From assembly GCA_023398495.1 (NCBI GenBank), contig JAEWSG010000129.1, positions 37,368-101,367 on the forward strand: DNA of 64,000 nt, given 5' to 3'. The position numbers and the translations under genes were made by a program. Of this stretch, positions 35,441 through 44,126 are shown in pieces. How positions within the stretch are numbered: the first letter of the stretch is position 1; every line of letters starts with the position of its first letter. Source of the stretch: Bacillota bacterium. Lineage in GTDB: Bacteria > Bacillota > Clostridia > Acetivibrionales > Acetivibrionaceae. A model generated the notes under the pieces. It saw only the letters and a list, made by a program, of their open reading frames with translations. It did not search any database and was not told the DNA's origin.

Positions 35441-35484
35441 TTTATTTACCTCTCTTTATCCTTTTCAGCGTAAAGTTCATACAA

Positions 35485-36246
35485 TTAGACAGGAGCACTC
35501 ACTACAGTTTTATATTGAACATCTCTTAAGCAAAGCCCCTTTGGCTGAGCCATTGGAATACCTTCTGTGCGTTTATTCCCATCTAATATTTTTTTAACAT
35601 CTGCAGCTCCTAATCTATTTTTACCAACCTCCAGAAGAATTCCTACAATCAGTCTTGCCATATGAAGTAAAAACTCATCACTATTTATTATAATCTCTAT
35701 AACCATACCATTTTCAATAATATCTAGGGAATTTATAGTCTTTACTGTAGACTTAGAGCCCTCTTTCAAGCTTGTAAAGCTTCGAAAATCATGGGTTCCG
35801 ATTAAATATCCAGCCGCATTTCTCATTTGAGTAAGATCAAGCTTCTCCTCAGAATGAAACGAATATTTTCTATTAAATACATTTCTTAATTTCCCTTTAG
35901 TAATACTATATACATAAGTTTTTGATTTCACATTGTGTTGTGCATGGAATCTTTCATCTACTTCCTCAACTGATTTCACAACAATATCTTCTGGTAAAAA
36001 TTCATAGAGATAACTCAATATTAGTTTTGGTGACATTTCTGAATTTGTATGAAAATTTGCCACATAACTTTCAGCATGAGTACCTGCATCTGTCCTTCCA
36101 CAACCAATTACATTAATTTCTTCCCCTGCCATCTTAGATAGTACTGTTTCAATCTTTTCCTGAATTGTAACATCACTATCTTTATACTTTTGCCAACCTT
36201 TATACTTACTCCCATCATATTGGACGATTATTTTATAGTTTTTCAT
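35485..36246 (-). CDS. truA: tRNA pseudouridine synthase A
   Basis: 253 residues from the ATG with AAGGGGA upstream; a 15-residue upstream extension is ignored. It begins YKIIVQYDGSKYKGWQKYK and carries the catalytic Asp in GCGRTDAGTHAESYVANF. TruA makes pseudouridine at positions 38-40 of tRNA anticodon stems. Here it lies outside the usual ribosomal protein-ecf operon, next to an ABC-F gene, so it is probably a second copy. Confidence 0.92.
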   Translation of the reverse strand: MKNYKIIVQYDGSKYKGWQKYKDSDVTIQEKIETVLSKMAGEEINVIGCGRTDAGTHAESYVANFHTNSEMSPKLILSYLYEFLPEDIVVKSVEEVDERFHAQHNVKSKTYVYSITKGKLRNVFNRKYSFHSEEKLDLTQMRNAAGYLIGTHDFRSFTSLKEGSKSTVKTINSLDIIENGMVIEIIINSDEFLLHMARLIVGILLEVGKNRLGAADVKKILDGNKRTEGIPMAQPKGLCLRDVQYKTVVSAPV

Positions 36247-36419
36247 GATGTTCCCCTTCTTTATATTTATTTCAATTATTATCTTATCCAAAGCAATCTA
36301 GTCTTTATTATGATTCTACATTATTTTATCAACTTATACAAATTTCAAACACTATTTAACTGGGTTTATTATTTTTATGTTATAATCAAAAAACAAAGTT
36401 TTTTAAGGAGAATTATTAA

Positions 36420-37214
36420 ATGAGTTCAAATGACGTTAACACATCCGCTATTAGTAATCAAAAATTTATACGTATAAAAGGATATGAATATAAAGTGTAT
36501 CCTTGTGGGACTATTGTTGACCTTCAAAAAGCAAGTGCATCCTTAGGTAATATTTTAGAATCAAAAGAACTATTATCAAAATATCACCCTGAAGTCTTAA
36601 AGTTTAGTATCCTTTTAAACTCTTCTCAGGATTCAAAAGAACTGACATCTGCTGACTTTGTAGCCTCTGAAAAGAGACTTTACTATTTTTATAAGACTTT
36701 AAATAGCATCAATAACTTTGCAAATAAAAATAGTGAGCTAAATGATAGTATCCCTCTTCATGGTAGGATTATCAAACCAGATGTAGTAGACAACATTAAA
36801 ACATTATTTATTGCCGCTATTAACGATAATTTCAATACTTCCTTAGCTATTTCCGAGTTTGTACAGGTATTTAAGTATTCAAATGCTTTATTAAATAATG
36901 TTAATGAAAATCCTCTTCACAAACTTACCACATTGAATAAAATACACAAAGATATTTTAGCAGTAGCAAATTTATTGGGTCTTTTCTTAGAAGCACCTGA
37001 AGTATTTATCTTAGAAATGAAAGAAAAATATATAAAGCTTAATAATATTGATATGGAAGAAGTTAAAGAACTAATGGATTTAAGACAAGAGGCTAAACTC
37101 AAAAAGAATTATGAATTATCAGATGAATTAAAAGCAACACTTGATCAAAAAGGCATTATTATTCGAGATTCACAATTTGATTCCGAATGGGACATTAAAG
37201 AATTATATGTTTAA
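36420..37214 (+). CDS. Stand-alone C-terminal (DALR) domain of a cysteinyl-tRNA synthetase-like protein
   Basis: 264 residues behind AAGGAG. From about residue 35 it aligns with the region of CysS after the KMSKS loop: KASASLGNILESKELLSKYH, PEVLKFSILLNSSQ, the helical anticodon-binding core (FIAAINDNFNTSLAISEFVQ, NLLGLFLEAPEVF) and the tail LMDLRQEAKLKKNYELSDEL, ATLDQKGIIIRDSQ. The KMSKS equivalent is degraded to KASAS, and the whole catalytic Rossmann domain with HIGH is absent. It cannot charge tRNA. It may still bind tRNA-Cys, as an accessory or regulator. The clean start argues for function rather than decay. Confidence 0.8.
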   Translation: MSSNDVNTSAISNQKFIRIKGYEYKVYPCGTIVDLQKASASLGNILESKELLSKYHPEVLKFSILLNSSQDSKELTSADFVASEKRLYYFYKTLNSINNFANKNSELNDSIPLHGRIIKPDVVDNIKTLFIAAINDNFNTSLAISEFVQVFKYSNALLNNVNENPLHKLTTLNKIHKDILAVANLLGLFLEAPEVFILEMKEKYIKLNNIDMEEVKELMDLRQEAKLKKNYELSDELKATLDQKGIIIRDSQFDSEWDIKELYV

Positions 37215-37469
37215 TATTGGGAGCTGAAAAGATGATGTGCATTCGTAGTGCACTGGTTCATCTCAGCATATCTTGAGAATTAAATATTTCCTTAATATCA
37301 TTTGAATAATAGCACAATTTAAGAACAGCTCTTAACTGAGGTATATTCTCCGTTGAGATCTGTTCTTTTATAGCTTAGCGGTATTTAATCTGCTTTCTGC
37401 TTTAATGTCCTATACTCTTTTAGACAAATATAAAAACTACTTTTTATTTGCGCTAAAAGGTGCACACCC

Positions 37470-37711
37470 CTTAAGAGTCTTCCATACCTGTCCCTTTCAC
37501 TAACATCCTTTTCAATATATATTTTTTTTCCTGACAGAGAATTATTTGTAAATTCTGAAGCTTCATTTCCGTATCGTTCATGACTTGTTGTGCTTTCTGG
37601 AGTATCTATTCCTATTAACCTGACCTTTTCTATAGCACCACTTTGAAGACTAACTTCAATAGTATCTCCATCTACAGTTCGGACTACTTTAACAGCTGAG
37701 TGGGCACTATA
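37470..37711 (-). pseudogene. Fragment of a thermonuclease (staphylococcal nuclease homologue)
   Basis: The minus strand encodes VKVVRTVDGDTIEVSLQSGA, KVRLIGIDTPESTTSHERYG, and DVSERDRYGRLLR: the SNase beta-barrel with active-site Asp, Arg and Glu residues. It has no start and its C-terminus is missing; the frame runs into unrelated DNA beginning GTGCACC. Similar AAAAGTGCACACCCC sequence also occurs near 31930-31945. The rest of 37215-37866 holds no supportable gene. Confidence 0.7.
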
Positions 37712-37814
37712 TTAGCCCATTTGCAACCGGTGGTTGCATTTATTCCAAAAATTACTACCCGCTTTCGAAATTTCACCCTCTATTTCAACCCCAATTTAAG
37801 CCCTAAAAACAACA

Positions 37815-37838
37815 AAAGCCCTTGAAATCAAGGACTTT
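37815..37838 (-). terminator. Terminator after tRNA-fMet
   Basis: On the minus strand AAAGTCCTTG and CAAGGGCTTT pair around a 4-base loop, followed by TGTTGTTTTT, about 30 bases after the tRNA 3' end. Confidence 0.65.
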
Positions 37839-37866
37839 ACATTGTATCAAAATTTAAGTTTTAATA

Positions 37867-37942
<76 letters not shown>

Positions 37943-38095
37943 ATATCTATTGTGTTACTGTAGCATAGCACACTTCCTTATAAAAGTAAATGTAAATGTT
38001 TTCCAATTCATAACAAAATATTTTTATATTTCGACTTTATAATTTATAAATTAATCCAATGAAATTAGAAAGGAGAGCCTAAGCCCTCCCCTTAT

Positions 38096-38284
38096 TTACC
38101 ACCTATTACCAAAGCTTCTTCCGCCGCCTCTGTTGTCATTCCTTTGCTGCTTTCTTGCTCTCCTGCAGTCAGGACATCTCTGTGGCTCATTGTCGAATCC
38201 CTTCTCTTTGTAAAAAGCCTGTTCGCTTTCATTGAAAATGAATTCCGAATTGCAATCCTTGCAAGCTATTACTTTATCCGCCAT
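38096..38284 (-). CDS. Small zinc-ribbon protein
   Basis: 62 residues. Two cysteine pairs, CKDCNSEF and CPDCRRARK, form a probable zinc ribbon. A Gly/Arg/Asn-rich tail (QQRNDNRGGGRSFGNRW) suggests RNA or DNA binding. Such proteins are frequent next to cold-shock genes, as here. GGAGGTATAT lies before the ATG. Confidence 0.82.
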   Translation of the reverse strand: MADKVIACKDCNSEFIFNESEQAFYKEKGFDNEPQRCPDCRRARKQQRNDNRGGGRSFGNRW

Positions 38285-38487
38285 ATCTATATACCTCCAT
38301 AATTTATTTGGATCAAATTATTATTAACTTCCCACTCCAATAAATTAAAGAGAGTTATAATCAAAATCAATCCATATTAATATATAGTGACTAACGTATT
38401 AAGAATAACATATTATCCAGAATTATGCAACATGTATTCCATCAATATTACACTTCTTATCCATAACTGTCTTACATCATCATTCAG

Positions 38488-38685
38488 TTAAGATAACCTT
38501 ACATTTGTTGCTTGTGGCCCACGCTGACCTTTTTCCAGATCAAACTCAACTGTTTGACCTTCATCCAGTGATTTGTAACCTTGTGACTGAATTGCGGAGA
38601 AATGCACAAACACATCGTCTCCACCTTCTCTTTCGATAAATCCAAAACCTTTCTCTGCATTAAACCATTTAACTTTACCAATCAT
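38488..38685 (-). CDS. cspA: Cold-shock protein
   Basis: 65 residues, the classic single cold-shock domain. RNP1 is KGFGFIER and RNP2 is DVFVHFSAI. It binds single-stranded RNA and DNA as a chaperone. GGAGGTGTAG precedes the ATG. The paralogue name is arbitrary. Confidence 0.95.
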   Translation of the reverse strand: MIGKVKWFNAEKGFGFIEREGGDDVFVHFSAIQSQGYKSLDEGQTVEFDLEKGQRGPQATNVRLS

Positions 38686-38821
38686 TCAGTACTACACCTC
38701 CTAAAGTTTCCGTGTTTTAAGCATACAATAATTTATGATGCTTCTAAATATATTATGTTAATATAAACGTTCAGTTATTCATGCTATTATATGGCGGTTT
38801 TAAATACCTTCCCATAAATAT

Positions 38822-39910
38822 TTATTTCATGGCAAAACTATCATATTCTTCAATTAAAGAATTTACCAATTCTTTCACAGAAACAATTTTTTCAGCTCTA
38901 TAAGCATTTTCACCGGCAAAAGCAAATCCATGCTTCATTTTTCCTTTTTTTGCATTTACTAACGCAAGGGCAATACAATAAGGACTTGATTCATATTCAC
39001 AGGTTACAATACAGTGATACGGACATTTATAAGGCTTTTTAGTGCCTGTATTTACATCATTGATAAACTCATTAATAATTGCTCTTCCAGGCATTCCAAC
39101 CGGACTCTTTATAATTCCTATATCTTCTTTTCTGCAATCAATATAGGCTTTTTTAAACTCCAAAGAAGCATCACATTCCTCTGTTGTTACAAAGCGAGTC
39201 GCCATCTGAACACCAGAAACTCCAAGTTGAATAAATTTATATATATCATCCCCAGTATATATACCACCTGCTGCAATTACCGGAATAGGCTTGTCCGCTT
39301 TATCTTCAATAACTTTAGATTCAATAATCACTTCAGAAATAAGCTTTTCCAAAGCATAATCGGGATCTGCGATTTGCTCATTTTTAAATCCCAGGTGCCC
39401 GCCTGCCTTAGGTCCTTCTACCACAATGGCATCAGGAGCATATTTGTATTTTTCCAGCCATCTTTTAGCAATTACACTTGCAGCTCTTGCAGAAGATACA
39501 ATGGGAACAAGCCTTGTATCCCTAGTCTCTCTTAAAAAAGAGGGGAGATTAAGTGGAAGTCCTGCCCCGGAGAAAATTATATCTATACCTTCTTCTATTG
39601 CAGTCTTAGCCATGTCTGAAAAATTCGACAATGCAACCATGATATTTACCCCAAGAATTCCTTTCGTTAGTTCACGGGCTTTTCTTATCTCTTTTCTCAG
39701 TGCTCTGATATTAGCCTCAATATAATTTGTTGCAAAATCCGGCTCCAACATTCCAATACCTGCCGCAGAGATAACTCCAATACCGCCTTCATTTGCTACA
39801 GCTGCTGCTAACCCGCTTAAAGAAACCCCAATGCCCATACCACCTTGAATAATAGGCAGTCTTGCCGTTAAACCACCTATATTTAAACTTTTTCCACTCC
39901 AAGATAACAT
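38822..39910 (-). CDS. Nitronate monooxygenase / FabK-like FMN oxidoreductase
   Basis: 362 residues with a TIM-barrel FMN enzyme pattern: RLPIIQGGMGIGVSLSGLAA at the start, ILGVNIMVALSNF, EGPKAGGHLGF with the catalytic-region His, IPVIAAGGIYTGDDIYKFIQ and LGVSGVQMATRFVTTEECDA for phosphate binding. Enoyl-ACP reductase II (FabK) and nitronate monooxygenase are hard to tell apart; the length and cysteine-containing tail fit the latter. It follows infC by 11 bases, an unusual pairing, and has AAGGAG before its ATG. Confidence 0.85.
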   Translation of the reverse strand: MLSWSGKSLNIGGLTARLPIIQGGMGIGVSLSGLAAAVANEGGIGVISAAGIGMLEPDFATNYIEANIRALRKEIRKARELTKGILGVNIMVALSNFSDMAKTAIEEGIDIIFSGAGLPLNLPSFLRETRDTRLVPIVSSARAASVIAKRWLEKYKYAPDAIVVEGPKAGGHLGFKNEQIADPDYALEKLISEVIIESKVIEDKADKPIPVIAAGGIYTGDDIYKFIQLGVSGVQMATRFVTTEECDASLEFKKAYIDCRKEDIGIIKSPVGMPGRAIINEFINDVNTGTKKPYKCPYHCIVTCEYESSPYCIALALVNAKKGKMKHGFAFAGENAYRAEKIVSVKELVNSLIEEYDSFAMK

Positions 39911-39921
39911 GTCACTTCTCC

Positions 39922-40437
39922 TTACTTTTTATTAGGATTCAATATCATCATCATACTTTTACCTTCTAGCTTTGGCTGTCTCTCTGCCATTCCAACATCA
40001 TTAACAGCAACAGCAAACTTTTCAAGAACTTCTTTTCCAACCAATGTATATTTCATTTCCCTTCCTCGAAATCTAATACTTACTTTGACTTTATCTCCAT
40101 CCTGTAGAAACTTATGTGCACTTTTAACCTTGACATTAAAATCATGTTCTTCAATCGTTGCAGATAACCTTACTTCCTTAATGGAAACAACTTTCTGATT
40201 TTTTTTTGCTTCTTTCTCTTTTTTGCCCTGTTCAAACATACACTTACCATAATCCATAATCTTGCACACTGGTGGTTCTGCATTTGGCACAATCTTTACA
40301 AGATCAAGATTTTTTGTTATAGCCATCTTTTGTGCATCCTTTGATGACACAACCCCCAGCATAGCACCATCCTCGTCAATAAGCCGAACCTCCCGGTCCC
40401 TTATTTCGTCATTCATTGGTAATTCATTTTTTCTAAT
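39922..40437 (-). CDS. infC: Translation initiation factor IF-3, probable AUU start
   Basis: 171 residues from ATT at 40437. GGAGGTGG (40450-40443) is placed five to eight bases before this ATT, while the upstream in-frame ATG overlaps that site and has none of its own. An AUU start is the known autoregulatory device of infC in other bacteria. The protein has the N-domain (NDEIRDREVRLIDEDGAMLG), linker, and C-domain (KEVRLSATIEEHDFNVKVKS, then VKVSIRFRGREM). IF-3 binds the 30S subunit and proofreads initiation. The usual rpmI-rplT partners do not follow; a flavin enzyme does. Confidence 0.88.
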   Translation of the reverse strand: MRKNELPMNDEIRDREVRLIDEDGAMLGVVSSKDAQKMAITKNLDLVKIVPNAEPPVCKIMDYGKCMFEQGKKEKEAKKNQKVVSIKEVRLSATIEEHDFNVKVKSAHKFLQDGDKVKVSIRFRGREMKYTLVGKEVLEKFAVAVNDVGMAERQPKLEGKSMMMILNPNKK

Positions 40438-40490
40438 AGAAACCACCTCCATTGATATTTTTTGTATTTAATACAAATTTATTTATAAAC

Positions 40491-40550
40491 CTGCTTTTTA
40501 ACGTTACTAATTTCTAGTCTTTCAAAATGTTAAAATACACTTCATATACA
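40491..40550. repeat. Palindromic repeat family copy R4
   Basis: Matches R3 (61164) over CTGCTTTTTAACGTTACTAA and the following TTTCTAGTCTTTC, with a degraded palindrome. It lies upstream of infC. The rest of 40551-40707 shows no feature. Confidence 0.6.
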
Positions 40551-40707
40551 AATCAATATTATTATACCACATTTCCTATTATTGCAATCAGCTTATTATA
40601 GCATTAATTCCTTTATAAATCATCCTACGTATCTAAAAGCCATCAACATTCTTTAAACGCTACCTGAAAGGAACAACGATCCACTTGAACAAAAGTTTCG
40701 GTTCAGA

Positions 40708-40750
40708 TAATATCTTTATATGCATAAGGAGCCTCTGATTTGAGCTCATC
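40708..40750 (-). pseudogene. 43-bp rtcB tail joined to the kptA 3' end
   Basis: Exactly identical to 47754-47796 in the rtcB at 47671. Translated, it reads DELKSEAPYAYKDI, part of the RtcB C-terminus. It overlaps the kptA stop codon by a few bases, showing that kptA's 3' end was joined to an rtcB copy by recombination. Confidence 0.75.
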
Positions 40751-41285
40751 CAACCTTTATATATTTGGGATCTATGAAATCGGCTAGCCACACTTTTTCA
40801 TTTCCTTTATAAAACTTAATTCCTTCGTTCCAAGCATCCATAGCATTTATAATAAGTAAAGCAGGATGGTCATCTCTCCTTTTACCAACTTGTAGAGCCA
40901 TATCTGTGTCAACAGCCAGGTGAACATACTGCCTTCCTTTAGGAATCAATCCCTTTTCCTTAATCATTGATAAGAATCGCCTTGTTGTTCCATGATATAA
41001 AACTACAGGTGGCTGCAATGGTTCCTTTATTATCTTCTGAGGAATTGAATGCCCATACAAAGCTCTTATTCTTTTGCCATCTACTTCAAATCTCTTCTTA
41101 TCACAGTTTTCCACCACGTAAATAATATCATTAATATCTAACTCAGACCATTTCTTTTCCTCATGGAACGAATATATTAGTTGCTCAATATTTACCCACC
41201 CATGTTCATCAAGCTCCAGCTCATATTCCCACGGCGCATGCCTTAATGCAAAAGACATCGCTTTACTTAATCTTGTATAATCCAT
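40746..41285 (-). CDS. kptA: RNA 2'-phosphotransferase (Tpt1/KptA family)
   Basis: 179 residues. It starts RLSKAMSFALRHAPWEYELE, then LDEHGWVNIEQLIYSF. The NAD-binding half has VLYHGTTRRFLSMIKEKGLI, QYVHLAVDTDMALQVGKRRD and HPALLIINA. The catalytic Arg-His-Arg-Arg set is present (LRH, TTRR, GKRR). The enzyme removes an internal 2'-phosphate left after RNA ligation, using NAD+ and releasing nicotinamide and ADP-ribose 1'',2''-cyclic phosphate. It ends a run of minus-strand NAD and RNA-repair genes and follows the glycohydrolase gene by 24 bases, with AGGTTGAT before the start. Confidence 0.93.
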   Translation of the reverse strand: MDYTRLSKAMSFALRHAPWEYELELDEHGWVNIEQLIYSFHEEKKWSELDINDIIYVVENCDKKRFEVDGKRIRALYGHSIPQKIIKEPLQPPVVLYHGTTRRFLSMIKEKGLIPKGRQYVHLAVDTDMALQVGKRRDDHPALLIINAMDAWNEGIKFYKGNEKVWLADFIDPKYIKVG

Positions 41286-41309
41286 TTGTCATCAACCTTC
41301 CTAAAAACA

Positions 41310-42254
41310 TCATTTCCATCCATTATATTCGAGCAGCTTATTAATTAATGGGTGCACCATTTCCTTACCTCTAAGATCCAAATACCATCTAGCCGGAATG
41401 TTATCAACCCCAAAGTACACACCTGCCAATCCACCAGCAATAGCTGCAGTTGTATCTGTATCATCCCCTAAAGCTATAGCGGATTTTACAACTTGCTCAT
41501 AATTGTCGGATGATAAAACCATCCTCACGCTTCTCAAACTATCTACTACGAAACCTCCGCCTTTTCCTACTGGTGGTTCATCAGGGCGAATGCTCCATTC
41601 AAGCTCGCGGTAAAACTCTGAATCCTCTCCATAAATTTGCCGTAGTCTTAAAACTGCTAAATTGTAAGCTTCACTTATTGAATGTCCTTCCAAAAGTCTT
41701 CTAGCCCATAGGCAGTATAAGGCACAACAAACCTGATTACATATATGACCATGAGTAACAAGTGATTGTAAATGTGCATCATTAGTAAGTTCTTCATCTG
41801 AACCTTTATGCCAAAGAGCTAGAGGTAGAACTCTCATTAGAGAACCATTTCCTTTTCCCTCTGCAATTACATTACCGGATTCATAGGGAGACTTTCCATT
41901 GCTATATGCAATTAATGATCTGGCTGTTTGATTCCCTACGTCGAAAACTTTGTTATCCACTGCCCACAATCCGCAATTGTACCATTTTAGAAGCCTTGAG
42001 GCGAAATCATTTATATCCATTCTCCCACATGAAAGTATTGAGTCAAGAAGGCATAGAGCTTGTGCTCCATCGTCTGACCATGTACCTGGTAAAACGCCAG
42101 GGTGTGATCTCATAAAATTCAGAGGTGGTTGATATTCAATTCGTTCAAGTTCTGGCAAGTCTTCAGGTTCATTGAATTCATAGGGAACTCCCAGAGCGTC
42201 ACCGATTAATAATCCCCATAAACCTCCTAATATTCTATCTTTAATACATAACAT
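41310..42254 (-). CDS. ADP-ribosylglycohydrolase family protein
   Basis: 314 residues. The paired metal-binding motifs of the ARH/DraG fold are intact: GDALGVPYEF, TWSDDGAQALCLLDSIL near residue 60 and ALGDDTDTTAAIAGGLAGV near 260. These enzymes release ADP-ribose from N-, O- or phosphate-linked adducts. In this operon the likely role is to clear ADP-ribose products or tags arising from KptA action or RNA ADP-ribosylation, which is inference. GAGGTGAT precedes the ATG, and the gene sits 6 bases from the NadR-like gene. Confidence 0.92.
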   Translation of the reverse strand: MLCIKDRILGGLWGLLIGDALGVPYEFNEPEDLPELERIEYQPPLNFMRSHPGVLPGTWSDDGAQALCLLDSILSCGRMDINDFASRLLKWYNCGLWAVDNKVFDVGNQTARSLIAYSNGKSPYESGNVIAEGKGNGSLMRVLPLALWHKGSDEELTNDAHLQSLVTHGHICNQVCCALYCLWARRLLEGHSISEAYNLAVLRLRQIYGEDSEFYRELEWSIRPDEPPVGKGGGFVVDSLRSVRMVLSSDNYEQVVKSAIALGDDTDTTAAIAGGLAGVYFGVDNIPARWYLDLRGKEMVHPLINKLLEYNGWK

Positions 42255-42260
42255 CAGTAA

Positions 42261-43277
42261 TCACCTCGCAACCATACCCAAATTTGCAGGATTATCATAC
42301 TTTTTGAATCCTTTTAACACTCTCTCAACTACCGTAATTCTCTCATTAATATTCCCTCTCAGTTCAACATATGGAAGCTTGCGTTCCTTCAAATCAGCAA
42401 TAATCTGTTTCTGGAATATATGCCTTTTCTGGTCTCCAGATCGATCCCATGTATCATCATAGGGTATGTCATCACAGCATAGAAAATACAAATCATATCT
42501 GGATTGAGCTTTTAATGCCATAGCTTCAAGCTCCTGCAAAACATGCCCCTGATAATCCATTCCAAACATATAGGTTGTTATTGCGTTTGTATCTACAAAA
42601 AGGTAACAATTTGCATCATATACCAACTTATCTTCTCTCTCAATATGACCTTTTCCGATTTCAACCATCTGTTCTGCTGTAACTCTCCTGTTAACATGAT
42701 GCTTTTCCCAATACTCCCTTCCGTATTCGGGCATCCATACTGTATTGTATTTCTTTGCCAAATCTTCACATATGGTTGTTTTTCCTGTAGACATAGCACC
42801 TACAAAAACTACTCTTGTAATTAAGTCACTGTAAACAACCGGATCGATAAATTCTTTATACTTGTATGCATTTTCACGGATCATCGTTGCAGAGATTGGA
42901 AATACATCCCTGCTTCTGTCAATTTGCCTGTTTTCAGCTCCAAGCACCAAACTTACATGCTCTCCATAGAATTCATTTGAGTAAAAATGTGTAATTTTAA
43001 CTCCCTGTAGCCTTTGTAAAATATAATCCTCATTTAGTTTTTTGATTTCCGGTGTATCTCCAACTTCCTGTGGCCCATCCCATGCTTCAACTACTGTGGC
43101 ATCCGGGTATAATTTCTTAATCCACCTGCTTCTGATATGTAAAGGTATTTCAAATAAATCGGTGTCATAAATAAGTAAAATAAGTTCGTCCATTTCCTTT
43201 AATGCAGTTTCAATCATAAATTGATGCCCTTTGTGTAAAGGAGCAAACTTCCCTAGAACCAAACCAGTCTTTTTCAC
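42261..43277 (-). CDS. nadR: NadR-like bifunctional NMN adenylyltransferase / nicotinamide riboside kinase
   Basis: 338 residues. The N-terminal nucleotidyltransferase domain starts at once (LVLGKFAPLHKGHQFMIETA, with the HxGH-type motif; ISATMIRENAYKY is the ISTxxIR equivalent). The C-terminal P-loop kinase has GAMSTGKTTICEDLA and WMPEYGREYWEKHH. E. coli NadR's helix-turn-helix repressor domain is absent. The pair of activities turns nicotinamide riboside into NAD+. The start is GTG with a weak site. It lies between pnuC and the ADP-ribosylglycohydrolase gene, giving import and NAD synthesis in one operon with KptA. Confidence 0.93.
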   Translation of the reverse strand: MKKTGLVLGKFAPLHKGHQFMIETALKEMDELILLIYDTDLFEIPLHIRSRWIKKLYPDATVVEAWDGPQEVGDTPEIKKLNEDYILQRLQGVKITHFYSNEFYGEHVSLVLGAENRQIDRSRDVFPISATMIRENAYKYKEFIDPVVYSDLITRVVFVGAMSTGKTTICEDLAKKYNTVWMPEYGREYWEKHHVNRRVTAEQMVEIGKGHIEREDKLVYDANCYLFVDTNAITTYMFGMDYQGHVLQELEAMALKAQSRYDLYFLCCDDIPYDDTWDRSGDQKRHIFQKQIIADLKERKLPYVELRGNINERITVVERVLKGFKKYDNPANLGMVAR

Positions 43278-43310
43278 GTTTTACCACATCACTTTCTTTA
43301 AGCAGCAAAC

Positions 43311-43994
43311 TTAAGCTGCCTGTTTTTCACTCATAGCTTTATAACCCTTATTCCATACATAAAGACCATAAATACTGTTTACAAGATATGCCAACCACAT
43401 TACTACCATAGTTGCAGCGTTGTCGCTTCCGTTGGCGAGCCTATTTGTCCACATTATTATTGAGAAGACATTAATACTTATATAAAACACCCATTGTTCC
43501 CTATATCTTAGAGTCATTATAATTGTCGCGATGATTGATGCACAATTTGTAAATGCATCTATATATGCCGTGTTTTGACTTTTGAATGTTGAAAGCCAAT
43601 ATCCGTATACAACCATACCTGCCAAACAGATTAAAGCAGATAAGCCAAACATTTTCCACGACATCTTTCTCATGATTACAGTGTTATTATCCATTTTCCT
43701 TCGCCAAGCTGCCCACCCTATAACATTCATTGGAACAAAGAATAATGTATTTAACATGGTTTCTCCATAGAGACCATTTTGATAGCTCAACCAAGCATAT
43801 GCAATTGAGTTATACATCCCGAAATAATAAGTCCAAATACTCCCCTTAGCAGCTAACACAACACAAAGCACTCCAGAAATAAAAACACTAAGACCGAGGA
43901 CATTATCTTTCCATATAATTGAAAGCATAATTGCCACTGCAGTAAATACTGTCAACCAAATTATTTCAAAGCTGTTCCATCCTTTAATCTTCAT
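43311..43994 (-). CDS. pnuC: Nicotinamide riboside transporter PnuC
   Basis: 227 residues from the ATG after AAGGAG; longer frames read through a macrodomain remnant. Seven to eight membrane helices are visible. The PnuC substrate region includes YGWWAW-like NVIGWAAWRRKMDN, NCASIIATIIMTLRYREQWV and WTNRLANGSDNAATMVVMWL. PnuC lets nicotinamide riboside in, trapped by the kinase of the next gene. The downstream gap to nadR is 33 bases. Confidence 0.92.
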   Translation of the reverse strand: MKIKGWNSFEIIWLTVFTAVAIMLSIIWKDNVLGLSVFISGVLCVVLAAKGSIWTYYFGMYNSIAYAWLSYQNGLYGETMLNTLFFVPMNVIGWAAWRRKMDNNTVIMRKMSWKMFGLSALICLAGMVVYGYWLSTFKSQNTAYIDAFTNCASIIATIIMTLRYREQWVFYISINVFSIIMWTNRLANGSDNAATMVVMWLAYLVNSIYGLYVWNKGYKAMSEKQAA

Positions 43995-44113
43995 TTCAAC
44001 CACTCTCCTTATTTCTTCCCTGCCAACAGGTTCGGCTGCTCTATGAATAGCACGGTCAACACCTCCACCTCCAAGCAATGAACTATTAGCTGAGTTAACT
44101 ATATCATCAACGA
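43995..44113 (-). pseudogene. Macrodomain (ADP-ribose-binding) remnant upstream of pnuC
   Basis: The minus strand reads [20 protein letters not shown], then IHRAA, the hallmark ADP-ribose-binding loop of macrodomains ([22 protein letters not shown]). It starts right after the stop of the Nudix gene and runs out of homology within 40 codons, merging into the pnuC ribosome site. The full macrodomain gene was evidently deleted. Macrodomain proteins process ADP-ribose 1''-phosphate, a product derived from KptA action. Confidence 0.75.
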
Positions 44114-44126
44114 CCTGCTTTGTTAT

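Noticed and set aside
39014..39535. 173-residue plus-strand ORF
   Set aside because: Antisense to the nitronate monooxygenase gene; repetitive Ile/Ser/Arg composition and no ribosome site.
43995..44078. N-terminal 28-residue extension of PnuC
   Set aside because: It is the macrodomain remnant in frame with pnuC; the ATG at 43994 has its own AAGGAG site.
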